Shown here: one piece after another, positions 54,536-61,520 of the stretch
Layout: each line of letters starts with the position of its first letter
Position numbering within the stretch: position 1 is the stretch's first letter
Assembly: GCA_044353165.1 (NCBI GenBank)
Contig: JBILCM010000003.1
Location: 1-64,000, forward strand
Direction: 5' to 3'
Length of the DNA stretch: 64,000 nt
DNA from: JBILCM01 sp044353165
GTDB taxonomy: Bacteria; Bacillota; Bacilli; Paenibacillales; YIM-B00363
The notes under the pieces: model-generated
Seen by the model: only the letters and a program-made list of their open reading frames with translations
Told to the model about the DNA's origin: nothing
Database searches by the model: none
Position numbers and translations under genes: made by a program

Positions 54536-54557
54536 ACTCATCCAAATTGTATAAGGA

Positions 54558-54734
54558 TTATCTTTCAAGTGACATTCGGTCCAGCCATACCCGCATCAGA
54601 TCTCTGTACGATCGGAGGGAAAGGTATATTTGTTGAGCCAGGTCTTCATTTGTAGGATGCTCCAGATGAAGCAATTCATCCAGTTGCCCCCAAGCCATGT
54701 TCGCTATCTGGATTCGTTCATGCTCCCTTGCCAC
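54558..54734 (-). CDS. 58-residue helical protein overlapping the MNT gene
   Basis: On the minus strand a GTG at 54734 follows a strong AAGGAGGAGG and opens 58 codons (MAREHERIQIANMAWGQLDE at the start, ending DRMSLER). The product is strongly helical and charged. It overlaps the end of the nucleotidyltransferase gene by 31 bases. The layout, MNT gene followed by a small helical gene, resembles HEPN-MNT modules, but the HEPN RxxxxH motif is not obvious. I do not recognise the family. Confidence 0.6.
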   Translation of the reverse strand: MAREHERIQIANMAWGQLDELLHLEHPTNEDLAQQIYLSLRSYRDLMRVWLDRMSLER

Positions 54735-55045
54735 AGAATTCCCTCCTCCTTGATCCGTTCAGCCAAAATTTGTGAGGCATCGTTCATATAAACCACATCC
54801 ACATGATAGGGGACGGTGGACTCTTCCAATATACTCCGGGTTTGACTGACGAAGTTTTTGTGATCCTGAACCGTTCCCCCATGGAACAGAAGAGCAATAT
54901 CGACATCCGATGTGCGCTTTTGATCCCCTCGAGCCCAGGAGCCGAACAGGTAAAGGGATACTGAGTATCCTGAATGCCGGATGTGCTTCGATACGATATC
55001 CATGATCCTTAGAACATATTTGTTCAACGCGGCTCCTTGCTTCAT
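54704..55045 (-). CDS. MNT-type nucleotidyltransferase
   Basis: The 113 residues have the minimal nucleotidyltransferase motif LFGSWARGDQKRTSDVDIAL (GS...DxD) near residue 33, and a third acidic residue in YHVDVVYMND. Such proteins are antitoxins that AMPylate HEPN toxins, or free-standing enzymes. AAAGGAGT precedes the ATG. It overlaps the small helical gene downstream by 31 bases, suggesting a coupled pair. Confidence 0.85.
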   Translation of the reverse strand: MKQGAALNKYVLRIMDIVSKHIRHSGYSVSLYLFGSWARGDQKRTSDVDIALLFHGGTVQDHKNFVSQTRSILEESTVPYHVDVVYMNDASQILAERIKEEGILWQGSMNESR

Positions 55046-55070
55046 TCCTGTTAACTCCTTTCAATCCTAT

Positions 55071-55099
55071 AAAAATAAAAGCGGAACCTACGTCCCGCT
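55071..55099 (-). terminator. intrinsic terminator overlapping a small ORF stop
   Basis: On the minus strand AGCGGGA (55099-55093) pairs with TTCCGCT (55086-55080), followed by TTTATTTTT. It should end transcription coming from the Uma2 gene before the MNT pair. Confidence 0.65.
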
Positions 55100-55234
55100 G
55101 ATCTCCAAAGTATCCACACGTTTGTTCAATTGATGATCATCGGGTTCGACAAATCGCATGCGACGGTCAATCTTGTTGAAGTTGTTTGAGGTTTCCCTGC
55201 GGAATCCGTTCATATCGTCTTTGAATGCATACAT
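55088..55234 (-). CDS. 48-residue charged helical ORF (fragment?)
   Basis: On the minus strand an ATG at 55234 with AGAAGGAAA upstream opens MYAFKDDMNGFRRETSNNFN and ends NKRVDTLEISGT. The pattern of heptads with DHQLNKRVDTLE resembles the C-terminal part of longer coiled-coil proteins with repeated FEKVD-type units, so it may be a fragment. A terminator overlaps its stop. Confidence 0.35.
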   Translation of the reverse strand: MYAFKDDMNGFRRETSNNFNKIDRRMRFVEPDDHQLNKRVDTLEISGT

Positions 55235-55284
55235 TTCCTTCTCTTAGATATTTATATAGGAAACGGGAAACTGAATCCACAGTG

Positions 55285-56001
55285 TCACATGAACAATTCC
55301 TGAATATCGACAGCCAGTCCCTCAAAATGGAAGGACGTCACATGAGAATGAGTTGACTTGGCGAACATGCCGGTTCGGGTGATCTGTTTGTTTTCCATAG
55401 CGTATACAAGGACTTGGTCCTGATCGGGATTAACGATCCAGTACTCCCGGATGTCACACTCCAAATACAGGTCCAGCTTCTTGAGCAGATCCTTCGATCG
55501 GGTAGAAGGAGACAACACCTCCACGACGAGTGTCGGTATGCCCAGGTACTTGCCCTTGTTGTCCACATTGGACGAATCACAAATCACGAACAGATCCGGC
55601 TGTACCACGCAGATATTGTCGACAGATTTGATGAGTTTGATATCAAATGGAGAAGTCAGCGGTGTGCAGGACTTTCCCTTAAACCAAACATAGAACGTGC
55701 CATGAAGCTCATGAACAGCCCGCTGATGCTTGAAGGATGGGGATGCGAGATTGTATACGATTCCGTCTATCAACTCATATCGCAGCTCCGAGTTTTCGGT
55801 TAACTCCAGAAACTCCTCATACGTGACACGATCACCCGAACTGGCATACAGAGCTGCTTCTTCCCGGAGAGTCATGTCAGGTATGGCGGTCATGGACACA
55901 CGATCCTTGCCATTGCGCGTAACAATGATCTCCTCGCCTGCCTCCGCATACTTCAGAAATTTGCCGAAATTGTTCTGGACTTCAGTTGATGGGACACGCA
56001 T
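55285..56001 (-). CDS. Phd/YefM antitoxin domain fused to Uma2 nuclease domain
   Basis: The 238 residues have two parts. Residues 1-42 (MRVPSTEVQNNFGKFLKYAE, then VTRNGKDR) match a Phd/YefM-type DNA-binding antitoxin start. Residues of about 58-238 match Uma2 (DUF820), a PD-(D/E)XK restriction-like fold, with RYELIDGIVYNLASPS, VVQPDLFVICD, TLVVEVLSPSTRSKDLLKK and YWIVNPDQDQVLVY. The conserved PD, E and K-bearing segments are present. Three AGCT-centred palindromes lie just upstream, fitting autoregulation by the antitoxin-like domain. Neither role is proven. Confidence 0.8.
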   Translation of the reverse strand: MRVPSTEVQNNFGKFLKYAEAGEEIIVTRNGKDRVSMTAIPDMTLREEAALYASSGDRVTYEEFLELTENSELRYELIDGIVYNLASPSFKHQRAVHELHGTFYVWFKGKSCTPLTSPFDIKLIKSVDNICVVQPDLFVICDSSNVDNKGKYLGIPTLVVEVLSPSTRSKDLLKKLDLYLECDIREYWIVNPDQDQVLVYAMENKQITRTGMFAKSTHSHVTSFHFEGLAVDIQELFM

Positions 56002-56016
56002 AAAACCGCCACCTCG

Positions 56017-56091
56017 TTAGCTAATTTTCAATATTATACACTAATATTAGCTATATTATCAAGAAATCAAGAAATTATTAGCTAATTTTAG
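56017..56091. promoter_or_regulatory. three evenly spaced TTAGCTA operator-like sites
   Basis: TTAGCTAATTTT (56017-56028), ATTAGCTAT (56046-56054) and TTAGCTAATTTTAG (56078-56091) have AGCT centres 30 and 31 bases apart, about three helical turns. The first is 15 bases before the Phd-Uma2 start codon. Confidence 0.7.
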
Positions 56092-56147
56092 TAAGCCTAT
56101 AACTGCTATACAGCGCATCGGGAAGAGATGTTTTTGCCAATATTAGA

Positions 56148-56266
56148 TCTTTTTGCAACTTACACCCGTTTGGAGAATCATGGATGCAAAGTCATCGGTC
56201 GCAAAGAAGATTTCATTCCCGTTCGAATGGATTGCGGAGCGTCGCGCAAAAGAAGGAATCTCATAA
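56148..56266 (+). pseudogene. relic of an MGMT-like gene
   Basis: The reading QLTPVWRIMDAKSSVAKKIS followed by FPFEWIAERRAKEGIS is almost the same as the C-terminus of the intact gene at 61011-61430. Only the last third remains, with a small deletion before QLTP. The 5' two thirds are absent, so it is a truncated duplicate. Confidence 0.8.
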
Positions 56267-56376
56267 AGAATCGGTGACGAGGGAAGTTGTCAAAAATGCG
56301 ACAAAGTATTTAAGATAAGCTGAGCAGCCGATGTGGTCTATATTTTTTCAAATCAACAGCTGAAACGTCAGGGGAA

Positions 56377-56514
56377 GTGAATACGCTAGATATCCGGCAA
56401 TTACAGGTATCCAATCCGGTGATTTCAACTTTAACGGGTTGGCCGGTCGGATTTTTGGCGGAACAACAAAATAAAACAATCTTGCAAGCTGTGGCAAGTA
56501 CCGAGTCTAATTGA
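56377..56514 (+). CDS. 45-residue ORF of unknown nature
   Basis: A GTG after GGGGAA opens NTLDIRQLQVSNPVISTLTG and ends VASTESN. I do not recognise it, and it could be a decayed fragment. The rest of 56267-56631 shows no gene I can support. Confidence 0.2.
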   Translation: MNTLDIRQLQVSNPVISTLTGWPVGFLAEQQNKTILQAVASTESN

Positions 56515-56631
56515 AGCGGCGGTTTGTATCTTGAGTGAATCCCAGGCGGGCAATCGAAGCGAATTTTGCATAATGTAACCGGTTCAGGAAATATGAATGT
56601 AGCCTTTTCAAAGATTGCAAGTTAAAAATAA

Positions 56632-56850
56632 TCATCTACAAAAGTTTGATCCATTGATTTTTCCTCGAAGTTGCTTCATCATTTCCACATGCGAAAGTTT
56701 TGGCACTTGTTGTCTACTCTCTTCCTCGGCAATCGCGAGTTTTTGATATAATTCAATAATCGCTTGTTGGTTTTCGTATAACGCATGACTCATGATTACT
56801 AAATCGCCAACTCCAATTTTCGTGATAAAAATCGGTCGGATATTTGCCAT
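56632..56850 (-). pseudogene. Phd/YefM antitoxin with N-terminal deletion
   Basis: On the minus strand the reading MANIRPI joins directly to FITKIGVGDLVIMSHALYEN, then LYQKLAIAEEESRQQVPKLS. Phd/YefM antitoxins of this type normally have about 20 residues between RPI and FITK. Their loss removes much of the DNA-binding start. No RelE/ParE toxin gene follows. The frame is open (72 residues), but it looks like an orphaned, damaged antitoxin. Confidence 0.6.
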
Positions 56851-56923
56851 CCTAAAAACCACTTATTCAATGTTTTAACTATCGAAAAATACCAGTGTTA
56901 ACATTGCTGGGAAGTAAATCAGT

Positions 56924-57163
56924 ATGGAAATGATGATTGAGAAAACAAAAGAATCTTACTACGAAACACTCGAGCAAAGTTCAATTCTAGCTGTATATAA
57001 AGAATTCGAAAATCGAGTGGATTTCGTGAAGAAAAGAGGAATTACGAAGGCGGATCGAATACGACGGTTGATTTCAAATACGCTTGGACAGGTAACCAAA
57101 GCCCAGATTGCAGAAAAATGTCCCGATATCAGCGTAACCAATCGCATAAGTCTACACCTCTAA
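56924..57163 (+). pseudogene. relic of a Fic-family C-terminal region
   Basis: The reading EMMIEKTKESYYETLEQSS, then ILAVYKEFENRVDFVKKRG and ISNTLGQVTKAQIAEKCPDI, is nearly identical to part of the Fic fragment at 58144-58602. It lacks about 20 residues after EQSS and breaks off after ISVTN. The 24-base junction repeat begins at that break. There is no ribosome-binding site. Confidence 0.75.
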
Positions 57164-57189
57164 TTATTCGTTATCCAGATTACTTGGAG
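57144..57189. repeat. junction repeat, copy B
   Basis: This copy shares 24 identical bases (57160-57183) with copy A at 40293-40316, plus similar flanks. It lies at the breakpoint of the Fic relic. A diverged third version lies at 61474-61510, just before the DUF3052-like gene. Confidence 0.75.
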
Positions 57190-57245
57190 ATTGATTTAAT
57201 AAACCTATAATGAATGTTGTATAAGTCATTGTTGAGGTGAACCGA

Positions 57246-57593
57246 ATGACATCACCGCTTATGGATTTGGAACAAATAAAGCATATTTTTTTACAATTAA
57301 ACGAACAGCTTCTTTCTATGGGCAGGAAGGTGTCAGTGATCGTTGTTGGTTACTCATCGTTAATTTTGGGTGGATATTCGGCACGACTCTTTTATAATTC
57401 GGGATTTCATTTGTTGGAAGAACATTTTTTGATGTTACACCCAGATTATAAAACACGACTCCATCGCGTTTGGCCGGACATGAGTCAGCTCGAGGTTTTT
57501 CGGATTGATTATCATGATTTGTTTCTTAATAAGTTCAATGCTTCGCGTGCAAAGGAGCAACTCCGGAGGGAGTTCCATAAACTATGGCAATAA
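57246..57593 (+). CDS. nucleotidyltransferase-like (DUF6036-like) protein, possibly truncated
   Basis: The ATG at 57246 has GAGGTGA upstream and opens 115 residues. VSVIVVGYSSLILGGYSARL resembles the beta-hairpin of DUF6036/AbiEii-like nucleotidyltransferases. The expected acidic DxD just after it is missing: the reading jumps to FYNSGFHLLEEHFLMLHPDY. The C-terminal FRIDYHDLFLNKFNASRAKE matches such proteins again. An internal deletion is likely, so it is either inactive or a divergent form. It overlaps the next gene by ten bases. Confidence 0.5.
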   Translation: MTSPLMDLEQIKHIFLQLNEQLLSMGRKVSVIVVGYSSLILGGYSARLFYNSGFHLLEEHFLMLHPDYKTRLHRVWPDMSQLEVFRIDYHDLFLNKFNASRAKEQLRREFHKLWQ

Positions 57594-58039
57594 TCATTGA
57601 CGATTTCAGAAAATATCTGGGCTTCTATCTGAGCGATTATATGGCATCCGAATCGATGGATTGGAATCATCCGAATTGGTCTGATATTCTAGACAAAATT
57701 GACGCCAAAACGAATACTGACTTTCGTTATAATTATTTGAAATATTTTTTATGGGCGATGAATGATGAATTATTGTCTTACTACAAAAAGCATCCTGGTT
57801 TAGGAAACGTATTGCGACAATCTACGAAGGTGCTTTTTATCATGGATGGTGAGTTTTTGCGTTTTAATGATGATGAAACCAAAACATTCATTCATGAAAT
57901 GTATAGATTGTCTGGTGTCGATGTCAGTTCGCTTCAATTAGAACCTGTGGAGCATTTTTTTGAAGATTTGATTCATTTTATTGGGAATTTTATTGATTGG
58001 CATAAAAAAGAACGAAATATCCCGTTGTCGATGTGGTGA
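57584..58039 (+). CDS. unrecognised protein coupled to the DUF6036-like gene
   Basis: The 151 residues, MAIIIDDFRKYLGFYLSDYM at the start, are rich in aromatic and acidic residues and mostly helical, with DGEFLRFNDDETKTFIHEMY near the middle. There is no transmembrane segment and no motif I know. GGAGGGAG lies inside the preceding gene, and the overlap of ten bases suggests translation coupling. It may be a toxin or partner in a two-gene module. That is inference from layout. Confidence 0.55.
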   Translation: MAIIIDDFRKYLGFYLSDYMASESMDWNHPNWSDILDKIDAKTNTDFRYNYLKYFLWAMNDELLSYYKKHPGLGNVLRQSTKVLFIMDGEFLRFNDDETKTFIHEMYRLSGVDVSSLQLEPVEHFFEDLIHFIGNFIDWHKKERNIPLSMW

Positions 58040-58143
58040 AAGCGTTCCGATTGTTACCGGTGTCGTCTGTGCCAAAGCGAGGAGGTTTAAAGCCGAGCGA
58101 ATATGAAAGCGAAAGCGATCGAGAGAAATCAAGATGTGCTGAG

Positions 58144-58602
58144 TAAATTGATGGCAATGGACGAATGAGTCGTTTGTTGACTTTGCTATTACTTTATCGA
58201 GAAGGATACATCGCTGAAAAGTATATTAGTTTGGAAATGATGATCGAGAAAACGAAGGAATCTTATTACGAAACGCTTGAGCAAAGTTCGTATGATTGGC
58301 ACACGAACGAAAACAACTATGCGCCATTTGTTTCATATTACCTAAGCGTCATTTTGGCTGTTTACAAAGAATTCGAAAGTCGAGTTGATTTTGTGAAAAC
58401 GAAAGGGGTTACGAAAGCGGATCGAATTCGATTGCTGATTTCAAATACGCTTGGACAAGTAACCAAAGCCCAAATTGCAGAAAAATGTCCTGATATCAGC
58501 ATTACAACAATTGAGAAGACGTTTGCGGAGCTTCTAAAACAAGGCCTCATCAAAAAAGTGGGGGTCGGACGAGCAACGGCATATGTCTGGAATCAAAATT
58601 AG
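58144..58602 (+). pseudogene. Fic-family protein, C-terminal half only
   Basis: The frame opens inside the Fic active-site loop: IDGNGRMSRLLTLLLLYREG, then SYYETLEQSSYDWHTNENNY and a winged-helix tail ending RATAYVWNQN. The ATG at 58165 lies after DGNGR, and the HPF histidine and everything before are missing. Sequence upstream (58040-58143) is unrelated. So the AMPylation site is incomplete. It is about 148 residues of an expected 350 or more. A second, shorter copy is at 56924. Confidence 0.75.
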
Positions 58603-58627
58603 CGTATTCAGTGGCTTTGAAAAAGTT

Positions 58628-58657
58628 ATGCATTAAGACTGATAAGCTCATGCGTAT
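58628..58657 (+). repeat. 30-bp dispersed repeat, copy 2
   Basis: ATGCAT-N9-TAAGC-N2-ATGCGTAT, with TGCGTATCAT at 58651-58660 also resembling the rlmH att core. It lies just after the truncated Fic gene. Confidence 0.65.
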
Positions 58658-58719
58658 CATCGCTAAGGTATAAAAAATGCAAATTGCAATATTTTAAAAA
58701 AGATGAAGCTGGTGATGTT

Positions 58720-59166
58720 TTGAATCCAAATGAAATCGTAAAAATGATTACTTCAAACTTTGATGGTGTTGTGGTTAAATCAAGCTGGGGTGAAACCTCC
58801 ATCTTTTATAATCCTGGTCATCTGCTTCCTCACGGCGTGTACTTTTGCACTATAAAAGAAAAAGACGGAGCGAATGATAAGTCCTCGAATTTGACGAGAG
58901 ATGGTATATACAGGCTTAGCATAGGCTTGCCCAAAGAAAAATATGTAGAAATTTTTGGACGTGTTCCCAAACGTCCTGAAAAAGGCGGTTGCGTAAATAC
59001 GGGACATATTTTTACGCAGACCAATTTGCTTATGCCTCACCCGATCTATGCTTGGATGGGTTGGGTTTGTATTTTATCGCCAACGACTGAGTTTTTTGGT
59101 GAGATATACCCGTTGATTCAGCTAGCGTATCGTAAAGCAGAGCAAGGCTATCTGAAGAAAAAGTGA
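58720..59166 (+). CDS. DUF6194 family protein
   Basis: The likely start is TTG at 58720 (LNPNEIVKMITSNFDGVVVK) because family members begin at NPNEIV; a TTG at 58684 would add 12 residues. The 148 residues include WGETSIFYNPGHLLPHGVYF and HPIYAWMGWVCILSPT. Function is unknown. It is the intact parent of the relic at 40332. Neighbours are relics of Fic and MntA genes. Confidence 0.75.
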   Translation: MNPNEIVKMITSNFDGVVVKSSWGETSIFYNPGHLLPHGVYFCTIKEKDGANDKSSNLTRDGIYRLSIGLPKEKYVEIFGRVPKRPEKGGCVNTGHIFTQTNLLMPHPIYAWMGWVCILSPTTEFFGEIYPLIQLAYRKAEQGYLKKK

Positions 59167-59202
59167 TATAATGAAACAAACGGAAGCAAAAAACATATAG
59201 AG

Positions 59203-59559
59203 GTGAGTAATTTGACTGCAGGAATTACTCTTTCCGACAGAGAACGACAGTTGATTTTGGATATGCTAAGAACGAAATTAAACGCTGTTACCAAATTTTT
59301 GTTTGGCTTGATAGTGAGGGGTAGCACGCATCCGGATAGTGATGTCGACTTAGCAGAGGTGTATCTCATTGATTTGCAACGAGCATCAACAGTCATGCAA
59401 ATACAGGTGATTCAAAACGGGGAATGTTTGTACTATGAATGTGCTACAGATACCGCTTTGTTGAAAGTCAAATGGATGAAAGAGTACGCTCGTTTGAATG
59501 AAGAACGACAATGCATCTTGGATCAAATCAAGAAAAGTAAGACCATTTATGGTATATGA
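59203..59559 (+). pseudogene. MntA-like nucleotidyltransferase, decayed
   Basis: The reading FLFGLIVRGSTHPDSDVDLA keeps DVD, but the GS of the GSxxRG motif has become GL. After DLA the frame jumps to EVYLIDLQRASTVMQIQVIQ, so about 25 residues with the third acidic residue are probably lost. The start is TTG (59212) or GTG (59203) at GAGGTGAG. It overlaps a HepT fragment, so this is a dead MntA-HepT module. Confidence 0.7.
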
Positions 59560-59650
59560 TGTCATTTTAAATAAGGTAGCGAATATCCAAAGATGCATCA
59601 AGCGAATTCAAGAATCATTACACGGCGGCTGTTCTTCTTTATGTAAATAA
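59549..59650 (+). pseudogene. HepT toxin fragment
   Basis: An ATG overlapping the MntA relic stop opens MVYDVILNKVANIQRCIKRI, the usual HepT start, but it ends after 33 codons (LHGGCSSLCK). The HEPN core with RxxxxH is absent. The overlap and order match intact MntA-HepT operons. Confidence 0.7.
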
Positions 59651-59742
59651 ATCAAAATAGTTTTGCGAGACAGATATGGAACTGCAATTTGGAACATTGG
59701 CCAAGTCGTATTTTTTTAAAAATTGAATGTTATGAAAAAATG

Positions 59743-59780
59743 ATGCATTTGATATGTTAAGCACATGCGTATCATAAGCA
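59743..59780 (+). repeat. 30-bp dispersed repeat, copy 3, with rlmH att-like core
   Basis: ATGCAT-N9-TAAGC-N2-ATGCGTAT continues into CATAAGCA. GCGTATCATAAG (59767-59778) is identical to 12 bases of the rlmH 3' end (40232-40243). It lies after the HepT relic in a gene-free stretch (59651-59930). Confidence 0.65.
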
Positions 59781-59949
59781 AAACATAAAAAAATATGAAT
59801 TGTCCATTAATTACTAGGAATCTTAATATATAACTTCAATAAATGAGCAAGAAAAATCAAGAATTTGTGAGCGTCCTGCCATATTATTTAGACATATAAG
59901 AATTATGGTCGAGTGTCTAAAATAGGAGGCGAACCTGATTAGCATACTG

Positions 59950-60177
59950 TTGATAACTATTTGTATTGTTACCCTTACTGTATTACTTCCAATAATTATT
60001 GGTTTATTTCTACCAAGTGAAAAATCTTATACGAAGACAAGAATCTTTCAAACTACGATTGAAAACATAACAATCAAAACCCCATTTTTTAGAACTCTCG
60101 CGTTATTATTTGTAGATATTGATAAACAAATGGATTTATATTTAGAAAATGTAGCCATAAAGTTAGGTGAAAAATGA
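59950..60177 (+). pseudogene. SRPBCC-like protein with internal deletion
   Basis: AGGAGGCGA precedes a reading with a hydrophobic start (ICIVTLTVLLPIIIGLFLPS) and EKSYTKTRIFQTTIENI, as in membrane-anchored SRPBCC proteins. It then jumps to a C-terminal helix (MDLYLENVAIKLGEK). Only 75 residues remain of about 170 expected. Start codons available are TTG or CTG. It overlaps the AraC gene by four bases, so it still serves as its upstream reading frame. Confidence 0.5.
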
Positions 60178-61007
60178 CAGCCATTTCCGAACGATTAGTC
60201 GATGCGCTTCACATCATCGAAACGGAATACAAATCTTTAAAGAGTCTCGATGAATTAGCCCACCGTATGAACATTTCGAAGTTTCACTTTCATCGGATGT
60301 TCGTAGCTCAATTCGAAGTGTCTCCATCCGATTATTTACGAAAGCATAAACTTCATCGCGCCGCATTTCAATTAGTGCATACAAATAGGTCCTGCTTAGA
60401 AATCGCACTAAGTGTCAATTATAATTGCCAAGAAAGCTTTATTCGTGCATTCCGACGGGTGTTTGGTCAGTCACCGACAATGTTTCGAAAGGAACAACGC
60501 ATTGAATCGAAAGCGTTTCGATCAGACGAATGGTTACATTTTCAACATGAATATGAGCTGACTGGACCCTACAGAACGGATGTGAAGTCCGCTAAGATCC
60601 TTAGTTATCGTTATGTGGGTCCATATGAAAACGTTCATGAAGGATGGATTCGATTTTTATATGAGACAAAAAAGCAGCATGTTGATTTTGATAGTCAGTT
60701 GAAATGGATGATACATCTCGATCATCCGGATTGGGCAGAACCCACGGAGATGCGAATTGATTTGGCCATTGAATATGAAGATGAACATCAATTTGCGATG
60801 CCGATTCATCAGATGTTGACACCAAGTTTCTCTGCATTGAGATTTCAGTTTTATGGTGATTTGCTTGATCTATCAGATGTGTACGATGGTATCTATTCAT
60901 TGTTCCTTTTGCCAAAGCAAATCAAACTTGCCGACCTCCCGATTAGGGAAGTATATGATCCAGAAAAATTAGAGATTTACATACCTATTCTTTCTTCGGA
61001 GGATTAA
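60174..61007 (+). CDS. AraC-family regulator with GyrI-like domain
   Basis: The 277 residues have an N-terminal AraC double HTH (DELAHRMNISKFHFHRMFVA and SVNYNCQESFIRAFRRVFGQ) and a C-terminal GyrI-like ligand-binding domain (about 125-277). This order is the same as in Rob/SoxS-related regulators. The ATG overlaps the SRPBCC relic. It is followed by the MGMT-like gene three bases later and may regulate it. Confidence 0.92.
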   Translation: MTAISERLVDALHIIETEYKSLKSLDELAHRMNISKFHFHRMFVAQFEVSPSDYLRKHKLHRAAFQLVHTNRSCLEIALSVNYNCQESFIRAFRRVFGQSPTMFRKEQRIESKAFRSDEWLHFQHEYELTGPYRTDVKSAKILSYRYVGPYENVHEGWIRFLYETKKQHVDFDSQLKWMIHLDHPDWAEPTEMRIDLAIEYEDEHQFAMPIHQMLTPSFSALRFQFYGDLLDLSDVYDGIYSLFLLPKQIKLADLPIREVYDPEKLEIYIPILSSED

Positions 61008-61010
61008 CTT

Positions 61011-61430
61011 ATGGCGAACAAAAAGACGAAAACATGGAACGATAAACTAGCGGATGCAAAGCCTCCTCATGTCAAGAAACTGGACAAAAAGTTTGTAGAT
61101 ATACCTGAAAATAGCAGGATGCTTGTTGCCAATCCACATATTTTTGAGGATTACATTCGCGCCATTCCATACGGAAAGTCTGTCACGCTTAAGGGGATAC
61201 GAGATGATTTAGCACGCGAATATATTGCCGACCATACGTGTCCTGTTACGACAGGAATGTTTGTGCGGATTGTTGCGGAAGCTACGTATGAACAGTTTTT
61301 GCAGGGGGTTCCTGAGGAACAGTTAACACCTGTTTGGCGTGTCATTGACGCAAAGTCATCAGTCGCAAAAAAGATTTCATTCCCTTTCGAATGGATTGCG
61401 GAGCGACGCAAAAAAGAAGGAATGGATTGA
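61011..61430 (+). CDS. MGMT/ATL-like family protein
   Basis: The 139 residues have an N-terminal basic helix and a domain with VTLKGIRDDLAREYIADHTC and PVTTGMFVRIVAEATYEQFL. Homologues are annotated as methylated-DNA cysteine methyltransferase-like, but the PCHR motif is not present. The Cys-Pro at the centre may or may not serve. Function is uncertain. A truncated duplicate lies at 56148. Confidence 0.6.
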   Translation: MANKKTKTWNDKLADAKPPHVKKLDKKFVDIPENSRMLVANPHIFEDYIRAIPYGKSVTLKGIRDDLAREYIADHTCPVTTGMFVRIVAEATYEQFLQGVPEEQLTPVWRVIDAKSSVAKKISFPFEWIAERRKKEGMD

Positions 61431-61520
61431 GTTTGTACATCAATTTTCATTGAAAATAGATGACGCGACGTATGCACAATAGCGTAATTTATTATCCATC
61501 AATTTGGAGGATGATAAGAG

